A stretch of DNA of 27,477 nt from Streptomyces sp. MMBL 11-1. GTDB lineage: Bacteria > Actinomycetota > Actinomycetes > Streptomycetales > Streptomycetaceae. A program made the position numbers and the translations under genes. Position 1 is the first letter of the stretch; each line of letters begins with the position of its first letter. Below the pieces are notes generated by a model. It was given only the letters and a program-made list of their open reading frames with translations. It was not told the origin of the DNA and did no database searches. The stretch spans positions 1 through 27,477 of the forward strand of contig NZ_CP117712.1 in NCBI RefSeq assembly GCF_028622875.1, written 5' to 3'. This document shows positions 16,435 through 23,176 of the stretch, piece by piece.

Positions 16435-16683
16435 GCAGTGCTCCCAGCGACGGGGCGGTTGCCGGCAGGGGCGCTGTCCGGCGGTGAGCGGTTGCGAGAG
16501 GGGGAAGTGGCGGCAGCACGGGGGCTGTTCACCGTGGTGGAGTACGGCGGGCTGCGCCAGGCGCTCCCGCTGCTGGCCGCCCGTGCCCGCGAGGCCGGGG
16601 TGACGGGGGCGGCGCGGGCGGCCGCGACACCGCTGCGCCGTATCCGCGCGCAGTTGATCCCGGGCTCGGTCAGGAGCTCCTGA
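16420..16683 (+). pseudogene. Truncated copy of the TPR-type protein
   Basis: The frame reads VVVLGAVLPATGRLPAGALS, then EVAAARGLFTVVEYGGLRQA, LPLLAARAREAG and GAARAAATPLRRIR. It matches residues 10-75 of the protein at 17533 (VLVAGVALGAG; DVAGARRLFAAGAYTRLGEV; LPLLLAAAARSAERGPAGAA). It ends at a TGA at 16683 after about 87 residues against 318, has lost the RR signal start and has no ribosome binding site. Its start overlaps the fragment of the neighbouring minus-strand gene, so the copy arose by a rearrangement that joined the two. Confidence 0.6.
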
Positions 16684-16757
16684 CGCGGGCGGAGGCACCG
16701 CTCGGCGGGGTGCCGGGGGTCATCGCGCCGGACGTCGCGGGCATCGTGGGGGTCTTC

Positions 16758-17291
16758 TCAGCGGCCGAGCCATTGCCGCTCGACGACGATGCCGTCTCCC
16801 GCGTAGCTGTGCCACAGCCGGGGGCCGACGCCCACCCAGGCCGGGAGGCCCGGCGCGGGCAGCGGCGGGCGGCCGGACCGCTCGGCGTCGTCGGCCAGCA
16901 GCCGGGCGAGGCTGTTGCGGTACTCCTCGTTGCCGCGGTGGCCGCGTTCGACGTCGGCGAGGATCTGCCGCAGCGGGTGGGTGCGTACCTCGATCCGGCC
17001 GCGGTGGGTGGTGTGCTGGTTGTGGGCGAGGACCTCGACCCAGGACCAGGCGTCCAGCCCGCGCGCGAGGGCGATGCGGTCGATGCGGTCGGCCAGGGGC
17101 CCGCCCCCCTCGGTCCAGGCCGCGTACAGGCGTACCGAGCCGTCGGGCTGGGGCACGTCGGTGCGCACCAGCGTCTCGGGCCCGGCCGCGGCGACCGCGC
17201 CGGCCACGACGGCCTGTTCGACCGGGCCGCGGCTCCCGGTGGGCGCGAGAGCTGGGCGTGCGGTCGGGGGCGGGGCCGTGAGGACCGGCAC
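16758..17291 (-). CDS. Unknown protein of 177 aa
   Basis: The GTG at 17291 is chosen because GGAG lies 6 bases before it; a TTG at 17297 is the longer alternative. The first 25 residues are Pro/Ala-rich. The body then has VEQAVVAGAVAAAGPETLVR, RLYAAWTEGGGPLADRIDRI, LDAWSWVEVLAHNQHTTHRG and RNSLARLLADDAE, ending with GDGIVVERQWLGR. It looks like a compact alpha/beta fold, but I recognise no family. It is transcribed leftward from the 240-base gap shared with the divergent TPR-type gene, and lies between the truncated and complete copies of that gene. Confidence 0.78.
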   Translation of the reverse strand: MPVLTAPPPTARPALAPTGSRGPVEQAVVAGAVAAAGPETLVRTDVPQPDGSVRLYAAWTEGGGPLADRIDRIALARGLDAWSWVEVLAHNQHTTHRGRIEVRTHPLRQILADVERGHRGNEEYRNSLARLLADDAERSGRPPLPAPGLPAWVGVGPRLWHSYAGDGIVVERQWLGR

Positions 17292-17473
17292 GGGCAACTC
17301 CAGCGGCGGGCAGGTGGGCAGAACTCCGCATCCTCAACGACGAGCCGGCCGCCCGGTCACGGCCCCCGTACGGGCATCCCGCCCCGCCTGGGCAGGTCCG
17401 GCGTCCCGGAGTGGGCCACGGCGGGGGCGCGCGCGGCCCGGTGCGCGCCCTGTCAGGTCGGCCCAGCCATCCG

Positions 17474-17514
17474 TAGCGTCGTGACGAGCCCGCGCGGTCG
17501 GCCGCGCGGGCTCG
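17474..17514 (+). promoter_or_regulatory. Possible promoter with hairpin at the transcript start
   Basis: TAGCGT (17474-17479) with CTGTCA 18 bases upstream could be -10 and -35. The predicted transcript would start at or inside a perfect 13-bp-stem hairpin, CGAGCCCGCGCGG (17485-17497), loop TCGG, CCGCGCGGGCTCG (17502-17514). The GTG of the TPR-type gene follows 18 bases later. The hairpin may protect the 5' end or act as an attenuator. It could instead terminate incoming transcription. Confidence 0.45.
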
Positions 17515-17532
17515 GATCGGAAAGGGGCGGGT

Positions 17533-18489
17533 GTGAAGCGACGGAGCGTGCTGGTGGCGGGAGTTGCCCTGGGAGCCGGTGTGGCCGGCGGGCCGGTTCC
17601 GGCGTGGGCGGCCGCGGAGCCGGGACTGTCCGCCGGCGACGTCGCCGGCGCCCGCCGGCTGTTCGCCGCCGGCGCCTACACGCGGCTCGGCGAGGTGCTG
17701 CCGCTGCTCCTGGCCGCCGCCGCGCGCAGCGCCGAGCGGGGCCCGGCGGGCGCCGCCCGCGCGGCCGGTGTGTGGGTGCTCGCCTCCCAGCTCGCCGTCA
17801 AGCAGGGCCGCACCGGCCCCGCCGGCGCCTTCGCGGAGCGGGCCGGCGCCGCGGCCCGGCGCTCCGGCGATCCGGTGGTGCTCGCCGCCGCGGCCCGCGC
17901 GGCCGCGCCCCCGCTGCGCCGCACCGGCCACACCGACGAGGCCCTGCTCCTGCTTGCCGAGGCGCGCGCCCACCTGCTGGCCGGCGCCCGGCCCACCGCC
18001 GCCGAGCTGGAGGCGGCGGGCCTGGCTGGGCTCACCGCCGCCTACACCGCGGCCCAGGCACACCAGCCGGACCTCGCCCGTGACTTCGCCGCCCGGGCCG
18101 AGGAGGACACCCTCCGTCTCGCCCGCCACCCGCACACCCCCGGCCGCCCCCGGGAGCTGACCGCCGGCCAGTGCGCCCTCTACGGGATCGGGATCCACCG
18201 TCACCTCGGCGACGTCGACACCGCCCTCGCCCACGCCCGCCGGCTGCGCCCCGACTGTCTGCTCACCGCCGAGCGCCGCGCCCGCGCCGCCACCGACACC
18301 GCCCGCGTCCTGCTCGACGCCGGCGACGCGGCCGGCGCCTTCGCCCAGCTGCGCCTGGTCGAGGCCGCCGCCCCGCTGGAGGCCCGCCGGCCCGCGGTCC
18401 GCGCGCTGACCGCGCACGTCGCCGGGCTGCGCCCTGGACTGCCGGGCCTGGGCGGCTTCGTGGCCCGCACCGTGGTGTCCCCTGTGTGA
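17533..18489 (+). CDS. TPR-type protein with Tat-like signal
   Basis: This 318-aa protein starts at the GTG at 17533 (AAAGGGGCGG ahead). Residues 1-28 read KRRSVLVAGVALGAG...AWAAA, a twin-arginine-like signal with a hydrophobic stretch and an AxA-type end. The rest is helical repeats: DVAGARRLFAAGAYTRL, GAARAAGVWVLASQLAVKQG, LAAAARAAAPPLRRTGHTDEA, then TAERRARAATDTARVLLDAG and ARRPAVRALTAHVAGLRPGL. This is the pattern of the C-terminal TPR part of Streptomyces XRE-family regulators, without the N-terminal DNA-binding domain. In those regulators a similar RR segment often sits mid-protein and need not be an export signal, so location is uncertain. It may be a peptide- or partner-sensing module. 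A truncated copy lies at 16420. Confidence 0.82.
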   Translation: MKRRSVLVAGVALGAGVAGGPVPAWAAAEPGLSAGDVAGARRLFAAGAYTRLGEVLPLLLAAAARSAERGPAGAARAAGVWVLASQLAVKQGRTGPAGAFAERAGAAARRSGDPVVLAAAARAAAPPLRRTGHTDEALLLLAEARAHLLAGARPTAAELEAAGLAGLTAAYTAAQAHQPDLARDFAARAEEDTLRLARHPHTPGRPRELTAGQCALYGIGIHRHLGDVDTALAHARRLRPDCLLTAERRARAATDTARVLLDAGDAAGAFAQLRLVEAAAPLEARRPAVRALTAHVAGLRPGLPGLGGFVARTVVSPV

Positions 18490-18611
18490 GCTGCGAAGGG
18501 AGCCGTTGATGCCCCGGCCGCTGGCGGGCTCGGGACCGCGGGGCGGGCGCCTACCGAGGTGAGGAGGCGGCCCCGTGCGGCGTCAGGGGACCTCGGGGCG
18601 CCGGGTGCCCG

Positions 18612-18725
18612 CGCCGGCGGCTGGGCGCACGGGGTGAAGTCCACGAGGCACCGTCGCCGGGCTCGGCGGGAATCCTCGCCTCGCGTCCGTCGGCGAGGGC
18701 GCGCAGCGGAAGCGGGATGGTGCCC
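18612..18725 (-). pseudogene. Decayed copy of the VDFTPFAQ gene
   Basis: Minus-strand translation in two frames gives LRALADGREARIPAEPGDG and VDFTPCAQPPARAP. These match RAEIPVEPGERVVIVDFTPF and FAQLTTV of the gene at 15153. A short deletion shifts the frame between the two halves and the stop codon is lost. The nearby plus-strand DNA GTGAAGTCCACGA is identical to the 15180 copy. It lies just ahead of the gene at 18811, the same order as the fragments at 16172 and 16384. Confidence 0.5.
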
Positions 18726-18810
18726 GGCGACGCGCTCCGCGCACCCCCGCCGAGCGCCGTTCCTTGCGAGCTCGTACGGGTGCGAGAGCCGTTCGGGCCC
18801 GGGGCGCCGC

Positions 18811-19038
18811 TCAGGGGGTGCGGGTCGTCTCCAGCACCTCGTACCGGCTGTGGTGGTGCTGGATCGCTTCCCCTTCGGCGAGGCGGATTCCCCAGCTCTT
18901 CTCCGCTTCGTAGCCGGCGGCGGTGAGGTCCGCGCCCAGGTGTCCGGCGGCCTCGTAGGGGCTGCCGAAGGTGCGGGCCGTCTACGTGTCGGCCTCCAGG
19001 TCGGTGACCCTGGCCTCGTAGCGCTGGTCGCCGGCCAT
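18811..19038 (-). pseudogene. Small gene with in-frame amber stop
   Basis: The frame runs from an ATG at 19038 with a good GGAGA ribosome binding site to a TGA at 18811 and would give a 75-aa protein. It reads AGDQRYEARVTDLEADT, then a TAG at 18982-18984, then ARTFGSPYEAAGHLGADLT and GYEAEKSWGIRLAEGEAIQ, ending HHHSRYEVLETTRTP. Sequence on both sides of the TAG looks coding and shares the frame, so one base change (for example CAG to TAG) inactivated it, or the stop is a sequencing error. A 3' fragment of a second copy is at 16384. The gene follows the helix-turn-helix gene at 19073 by 34 bases and probably belonged to its operon. The family is not recognised. Confidence 0.7.
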
Positions 19039-19072
19039 CACGTCTCCTCGTCCGGTGTGGGATTCGCGGGGG

Positions 19073-19660
19073 TCAGAAGAACTGGGTGGTGTCCGGCTTC
19101 TCGTCCCGGCGCTGCGCCTCGTCGATGAGGACGGTGTTGGCGGTCGGGGCCCACCAGAAGTTGCGGTCGAGTTCGTCGGTGCCGTCCGGCTTGGTGAGCG
19201 TCCCCCGGGTCAGGCGGCGTTCGATGGTCTCGTTGTCGACGCCGAGGGTGGCGGCGAGGTGGTTGGTGTAGACGCGCCGCTTCCCGGTGGCGGGGTCGAT
19301 GGTGGGAGCGGCGGGGAGCCAGCGCCCGCGTCCCTTGGAGCGGAGCGCCTCGACGATGCGCCCGTCGGCGTCGAGGTACCCCAGCGCCTTGCCCAGGGCG
19401 AGGACGACGTCGACGGGGAAGCGCGGCCGCGTACTGGCCGTCAGGGCGGGGTCCAGGGGGGTGCCGAGGGCCTCGGCGACGGCGTGCAGGGCGGGCTTGG
19501 TGGCGGGCGGCTTGCCGTCCATCGCGCTCTGGCCCGGGGGCTTGTGCCACCGGTGCACCGTGCCGCGCGAGGAGAGCCCGAACGCCCGGCCGATGTCGGC
19601 CAGGCTCAGGGGCTCCCGGCGCAGGGTCAGGTCGATGTCCGGCTGGTCGGGTGTGCTCAA
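19073..19660 (-). CDS. Two-segment helix-turn-helix DNA-binding protein
   Basis: This 195-aa protein has two helix-turn-helix-like segments. The first is near residues 15-40 (LSLADIGRAFGLSSRGTVHR, then WHKPPG). The second is near residues 135-160 (RVYTNHLAATLGVDNETIER, then RLTRGTLTKPDG). Between them is VDVVLALGKALGYLDADGRI. The arrangement suggests a phage- or plasmid-type DNA-binding regulator; I do not know the family. The start is the TTG at 19660 with AGGA 7 bases upstream. The frame is open further up, but a promoter-like pair lies at 19676-19706, so the longer form is unlikely. It is the only clear regulator among the genes around the four inverted-repeat sites and a candidate to bind them (inference). 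Confidence 0.83.
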   Translation of the reverse strand: MSTPDQPDIDLTLRREPLSLADIGRAFGLSSRGTVHRWHKPPGQSAMDGKPPATKPALHAVAEALGTPLDPALTASTRPRFPVDVVLALGKALGYLDADGRIVEALRSKGRGRWLPAAPTIDPATGKRRVYTNHLAATLGVDNETIERRLTRGTLTKPDGTDELDRNFWWAPTANTVLIDEAQRRDEKPDTTQFF

Positions 19661-19675
19661 CGTTCCATCCTGTCT

Positions 19676-19706
19676 CTTATAGCAATCACGGCCGAGAGTA
19701 TGGCAA
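19676..19706 (-). promoter_or_regulatory. Promoter of the helix-turn-helix gene
   Basis: On the minus strand TTGCCA (19701-19706) and TATAAG (19676-19681) are 19 bases apart and end 15 bases before the TTG start. TATAAGAGAC overlaps the -10 and resembles the inner part of the inverted-repeat arms (TTAATAGAC), a possible half-site. Confidence 0.5.
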
Positions 19707-19739
19707 CGGACCGGTGGACACCCGGGCCGGGGGACACGG

Positions 19740-20105
19740 TCATCCAGTTGCCGGATGCGCCGCTTCCACGGCGTACCGGAGGTCGCACCGGACGGTGACT
19801 GGTGTGTTCGCCCGGTACTCGAACGCGAACTCCTCACCCGTGTCGAGGTACTGGCCGGTGCCCGAGAGGCGGTCCCACTCGCCCGGGGCGGGGGTGACCG
19901 TCATCGCGGTGAGGACCGCCGGGCGGTGCGGGGCGGCCCGGTGGGTGCCGAAGACGTCCCCCACCGTGAGCCGGCTGGCGTGGAAGGTCGTCCACTGCTC
20001 CCGCTCGAAGCCGGGGACGGGGGCCGCGGCGAAGGCGGACGTCGAGCCCGTGGCGGGCTCGTGCGTCTGCGGGGCTGAACGGCGGGTGAGCGTAGGGGTG
20101 TTCAC
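19740..20105 (-). CDS. Small unknown protein, second gene of IR site 2 operon
   Basis: The GTG at 20105 is preceded by AGGGAG, and the product is 121 aa. The first 30 residues are Thr/Ala-rich. The rest looks like a beta-rich fold: REQWTTFHASRLTVGDVFGT, AVLTAMTVTPAPGEWDRLSG, QYLDTGEEFAFEYRANTPVT, VRCDLRYAVE. No domain is recognised. It follows the gene at 20170 by 64 bases in the same direction, so both are probably transcribed from the inverted-repeat promoter at 20581. The helix-turn-helix gene downstream appears to have its own promoter. Confidence 0.82.
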   Translation of the reverse strand: MNTPTLTRRSAPQTHEPATGSTSAFAAAPVPGFEREQWTTFHASRLTVGDVFGTHRAAPHRPAVLTAMTVTPAPGEWDRLSGTGQYLDTGEEFAFEYRANTPVTVRCDLRYAVEAAHPATG

Positions 20106-20169
20106 GGGTCTCCCTGGGGTGTGCTGTGCGGCGGTGGCGGGGCCCGGCCACGCAGGGCCGGGCGGAGGA

Positions 20170-20496
20170 TCAGGCGGCGGCGCTTCGCGTGGTGACGGCG
20201 GGCGCGGGGGAGTCCGAGACGATGAGGCGTCCGTCCCCGGCGGGGTGCTCCCGCACGGTGAACCGCTGCTCCAGGTGCTCGCGGACGGCCTCCAGCTTCT
20301 TCTTCCGGAGCGAGCCGTCCGAGCCCCACGCGGCGTGGCTCTCCACGTAGTCGACGATCACGCCGTGCGTGTACGAGGTGCGGACCTGTGCACCCTCGGA
20401 CCAGCGCCGCCCCGAGCGGCGGCCGGTCGACGTCCGGCTCAGGTCGAAGACCTTGCCGAGGTGGTACCGGACTGTCCCGTAGGAGGCGGCTGTCAT
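20170..20496 (-). CDS. Small basic unknown protein, first gene after IR site 2
   Basis: This 108-aa protein starts at the ATG at 20496 with AAGGA about 8 bases upstream. It has YGTVRYHLGKVFDLSRTSTG, then GRRSGRRWSEGAQVRTSYTH, GVIVDYVESHAAWGSDGSLR and KKKLEAVREHLEQRFTVREH, and ends with a short polar tail. The middle is strongly basic, which suggests contact with nucleic acid or membranes, but no domain is recognised. It is the first gene downstream of the inverted-repeat promoter at 20581-20631, with a predicted leader of about 90 bases. Confidence 0.82.
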   Translation of the reverse strand: MTAASYGTVRYHLGKVFDLSRTSTGRRSGRRWSEGAQVRTSYTHGVIVDYVESHAAWGSDGSLRKKKLEAVREHLEQRFTVREHPAGDGRLIVSDSPAPAVTTRSAAA

Positions 20497-20580
20497 GATC
20501 AGGTCCTTCTTTCCTGGTGTGCCGGGCAGCGGCTCCCGTTCGGGCGTTCAGGGCTCCGCAGGCATCTCGGCGCGCCATAT

Positions 20581-20631
20581 GTCTATTAAGACTGTACATG
20601 TCGCATGATGGGAGCGCAAGTCTTAATAGAC
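20581..20631 (-). promoter_or_regulatory. Inverted-repeat operator-promoter, site 2
   Basis: GTCTATTAAGACT (20581-20593) and AGTCTTAATAGAC (20619-20631) are perfect arms with a 25-base spacer. On the minus strand TTGCGC and TACAGT are 17 bases apart. The site points at the gene at 20170-20496. The arms cover the -10 and start on one side and lie just upstream of the -35 on the other. Confidence 0.78.
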
Positions 20632-21035
20632 GATCGCGTCGGGGTCCGCCCCTGCGCCGCGGCCGGACCAGAGGCGGCCGGGACGCGGCCGCGGGGGCCG
20701 CCGATCGCGCACCGGGCGCGGACGGGTGCGGGGCGGTCCGGGCGCCTCGGCGGCACGCCGCCGAACCCCGCGCGAACGCGGGAATGTCGGGCCCGGCGCC
20801 GGGCCCGCGGCGCGCCCGCCGTGATGCCGGGTCGGCGGCGTACGCCTCGGGTTCGAAGGGGACTGAAGGCGGCGTGCGGGTCGGCGGCGGGCAGGAGTGC
20901 AGCACCTCCTCGCCGCGCCCTGGCGGGGCGACGCCGATGGTGCGCCGGAGGGGCACGCGCGGCGTCGCGACCGGCGAAGCGCCGGGCGCCCGGGCGGCGC
21001 CGGGGGCTGTGCCGTACGGGGCGGGTGACTCTTGC
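20632..21035. other. 400-base gap between sites 2 and 3, no gene seen
   Basis: All frames are Arg/Pro/Ala-rich and none has a ribosome binding site with a convincing start. No strong hairpin or repeat stands out. If site 3 also works leftward, any transcript from it would cross this gap, so a non-coding RNA cannot be excluded. Confidence 0.4.
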
Positions 21036-21086
21036 GTCTATTAAGACTGTACAAGTGTTCGCGCATCATGTGCAGTCTTAATAGAC
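21036..21086 (+). promoter_or_regulatory. Inverted-repeat operator-promoter, site 3
   Basis: GTCTATTAAGACT (21036-21048) and AGTCTTAATAGAC (21074-21086) are perfect arms with a 25-base spacer. Unlike the other sites, the symmetry extends inward (TGTACA on the left, TGTGCA on the right, one mismatch in 18). Hexamer pairs 17 bases apart exist on both strands: TGTACA and TGCAGT rightward, TGCACA and TACAGT leftward. The right arm ends 38 bases before the GTG at 21125. Confidence 0.75.
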
Positions 21087-21124
21087 GAAAACGTGACTGA
21101 ATCCGACCCCCCGACGGAGGCCCC

Positions 21125-21775
21125 GTGAGCCCGCTTCAGCCCGGTGACCTGGACCCCTACGAGCATCTCCTCAACGCCGAGCTGCAGCCCGTGACCGATT
21201 CACCCTGGCTCGGCCGGTCCGTACGAGGCCGCCGGGGGAGCCGATCCACTGTCCAGCGCGTCTACGCCACGCCCTTCGGAGTGGACGTCGCGCTCTGCCT
21301 CTACCCGATCCACCGGGCGTCGATCTACGACACCCTGCGCCTCGAAGTCACCGACATGCTCTCCACCCCGGGCGCCCCGGCTGCCCGGCGCACTGCCTAT
21401 CTCCGCAACTACCGCGAGCTCCTGCGCCTCCACGACCGCGCGGCAGACGACCCGACCGGCCGCGTCCGGCGGGCCATCCAGCGTCGCCAGGCCTTCTACG
21501 AGCAGTTCCTCAACGCCAAGGTCTACGTCGAGGCGGCTCTCCTCGAAGGGGTGCAGGCCGGAGACCGGGTCGTCGACAGCCTCGGCGTACAGATGACCGT
21601 GAACAACCCGGACGCCAAGCGCGACCGGTTCAGGAACTGGCGCACCGAGATGACGGTCACGCTCGCTCCCCAGCACGCCCGCCTCGCTAACCACTGGCGC
21701 CCCGCCGGTACCGAGATCAGCTGGCCCATCCGCCACGTGGGCTGGGGCCTGCTCCCCACCCTCGGTCTCCTCTGA
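21125..21775 (+). CDS. Unknown protein of 216 aa under IR site 3
   Basis: The GTG at 21125 follows GGAGG by 5 bases. The protein has SPWLGRSVRGRRGSRSTVQR, VYATPFGVDVALCLYPIHRA and DTLRLEVTDMLSTPG. A long helical middle follows (AYLRNYRELLRLHDRAADDP; RVRRAIQRRQAFYEQFLNAK), then VYVEAALLEGVQAGDRVVDS, MTVTLAPQHARLANHWRPAG and a hydrophobic end, GWGLLPTLGLL. It looks soluble and well folded, but no family is recognised. It is the only rightward gene among those attached to the four sites, and the one that site 3 faces. Confidence 0.85.
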   Translation: MSPLQPGDLDPYEHLLNAELQPVTDSPWLGRSVRGRRGSRSTVQRVYATPFGVDVALCLYPIHRASIYDTLRLEVTDMLSTPGAPAARRTAYLRNYRELLRLHDRAADDPTGRVRRAIQRRQAFYEQFLNAKVYVEAALLEGVQAGDRVVDSLGVQMTVNNPDAKRDRFRNWRTEMTVTLAPQHARLANHWRPAGTEISWPIRHVGWGLLPTLGLL

Positions 21776-22138
21776 CCCGGCCGCCCGGAACAGAAAGGGG
21801 CCCCACCCGGCGAACGTGTCCCCGGCCCGCGCCCACGTGACCAGCTCCCGCTCCGGACGCCCTCCGCGCCCCACCGGAACGAGATCAGGGCACGTTCACG
21901 ACCGCGACGCGGCCATCGGGCGCGGGTGGCCGTGCGCTCGCGGGCGAGGACGTCCGGCGCCTCCGCGCGGGAGCCGCGGCCAGAAGGCGCCGGCGGGGCT
22001 CCGGGCCTCCGGCGCAGGGACGGCGGCGCCGCCTCACGCGCTGCGGACCGGGGCGCCTTCAGGCCGGCGCCGGTCCGAGCGGCGGCCGCCGGGCGTCCGG
22101 GTGCCCAAGCCTGGTGCAGCAGGCGAGCCCGGGCGGGG
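21776..22138. other. Gap between convergent genes, no gene seen
   Basis: No coding frame is convincing on either strand; open frames are Arg/Gly/Pro-rich. A short GGGGCCCC palindrome lies near 21798, too small to call a terminator with confidence. Confidence 0.4.
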
Positions 22139-22417
22139 TCAGAGGCCGAGGACCGGGGGGCCGAAGGTGCGGAGAAGGTGACGTTCGGCGGGGGAGAGCC
22201 CGGGGCGCCGCGCGGGCTCGGGCCGCCGCTCCGTCAGCAGCCCCTGGCGGCGCAGTTCCTGAACGAGGCTCTCGGCCGCGTCGGAGAGCGTCAGCCCGGC
22301 GCTCCGTTCGTCCTCTGCGGACCACGAGGTGCCGGGGGCCGGTTCCTGGCGCATCTGGTCGATCTCCTCGACGACCGCTTCGGCCAGGTCGACGAGGGTG
22401 GGGCGGGGAGCGGTCAT
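22139..22417 (-). CDS. Small helical acidic protein, third gene of IR site 4 operon
   Basis: This 92-aa protein starts at the ATG at 22417 with AAGGG upstream. Two amphipathic helices are visible (LVDLAEAVVEEIDQMRQEPA; LTLSDAAESLVQELRRQGLL), followed by a basic, Pro-rich C-terminus (PARRPGLSPAERHLLRTFGP). No domain is recognised. It is the third leftward gene downstream of the inverted-repeat promoter at 23029, 52 bases after the previous gene. Confidence 0.82.
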   Translation of the reverse strand: MTAPRPTLVDLAEAVVEEIDQMRQEPAPGTSWSAEDERSAGLTLSDAAESLVQELRRQGLLTERRPEPARRPGLSPAERHLLRTFGPPVLGL

Positions 22418-22469
22418 GGTCGGGCCCTTCTTTCCAGGGGTGCCGGTGGGCGGGTTCTCGTGCGGGTGT

Positions 22470-22718
22470 TCAAGGTGTCTCGTAGGGCTCCTCGACGAAC
22501 GCGGCGGCGGCCCGGGCCCATTCGCCCCGGTCACTGTGGGCGTCCGGCTCGGCGGCGGCACAGAACAGCGCCCGCTTGACGCACTCGGCGCGCAGTCCGT
22601 CGTACCCCCAGCGGGCCACGGCCTCGGCCCGGACCTGCTGCGCCTCGTACGGGGTGACGAGAGTGCCGGTGTCGTACATCGACAGGTACAGGGCCATGGC
22701 CGCGAAGCTCAGGTGCAC
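22470..22718 (-). CDS. Small unknown protein, second gene of IR site 4 operon
   Basis: The GTG at 22718 has AAGGAG 7 bases upstream, and the product is 82 aa. It reads HLSFAAMALYLSMYDTGTLV, TPYEAQQVRAEAVARWGYDG, LRAECVKRALFCAAAEPDAH and WARAAAAFVEEPYETP. The N-terminal stretch is moderately hydrophobic but contains polar residues, so it is more likely a buried helix than a membrane anchor. No family is recognised. It lies 66 bases after the first gene of the run. Confidence 0.82.
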   Translation of the reverse strand: MHLSFAAMALYLSMYDTGTLVTPYEAQQVRAEAVARWGYDGLRAECVKRALFCAAAEPDAHSDRGEWARAAAAFVEEPYETP

Positions 22719-22784
22719 GACGGATCTCCTTGCAGCAGGGGGAAGTTGGGGGATGAGGGGCCCGGCGGAGCCGGGCCGTGGGGG

Positions 22785-22985
22785 CTACGCCGCGTCGCGC
22801 GTCGCGTTCCAGACGCAGTTCCCGCCGCAGACCCAGACGTCGGGCCAGTCCTCTTCGCCCAGCGCCGCGCCCGTCGGGTGCGGGAGGCGCTCGACAGCCG
22901 TGCCCTCGCAGCCGTAGTACCCGAGGTCGCACGCGGGGAGGGGTGCGGCGCGGATGCCGTTGAGGATTCCGAGGTCGTTCGTCAT
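22785..22985 (-). CDS. Small cysteine-containing protein, first gene after IR site 4
   Basis: This 66-aa protein starts at the ATG at 22985 with AAGGAG 7 bases upstream. It has four cysteines in two loose pairs (PACDLGYYGCEG and WVCGGNCVWNA), acidic character and several Trp and Tyr residues. The pairs could bind a metal or form disulfides; the spacing is not a classical zinc ribbon. No family is recognised. It is the first gene downstream of the inverted-repeat promoter at 23029-23079, with a predicted leader of about 45 bases. Confidence 0.82.
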   Translation of the reverse strand: MTNDLGILNGIRAAPLPACDLGYYGCEGTAVERLPHPTGAALGEEDWPDVWVCGGNCVWNATRDAA

Positions 22986-23028
22986 GCGCCGCTCCTTACG
23001 TCCGCGTGCCTTCCGACCCGCCCCTGTT

Positions 23029-23079
23029 GTCTATTAAGACTGTACATTGCGTGCGGCGCGGATGCAAGTCTTAATGGAC
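23029..23079 (-). promoter_or_regulatory. Inverted-repeat operator-promoter, site 4
   Basis: GTCTATTAAGACT (23029-23041) and AGTCTTAATGGAC (23067-23079) are arms with one mismatch and a 25-base spacer. On the minus strand TTGCAT and TACAGT are 17 bases apart. The site points at the gene at 22785-22985, 43 bases away. Confidence 0.77.
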
Positions 23080-23176
23080 AATGAGGGTCGGGGGTGGGGT
23101 GCGGGTGCGCAGGTGGCGTAGCGGGCATGGGTGGGACGCGGTATGGGGCGCCCACCTGCGGCGGCGCCCGTCGCGG

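Noticed and set aside
16720..18417. 565-codon minus-strand frame across the TPR gene
   Set aside because: It is the antisense of the plus-strand TPR gene for most of its length and Gly/Arg-rich; the real minus-strand gene at 16758 is in another frame.
15918..23079. The four inverted repeats as a CRISPR array or transposon ends
   Set aside because: Copies are kilobases apart with unrelated DNA between them, and each is a paired-arm unit facing a gene start, unlike spacer arrays or terminal repeats of one element.
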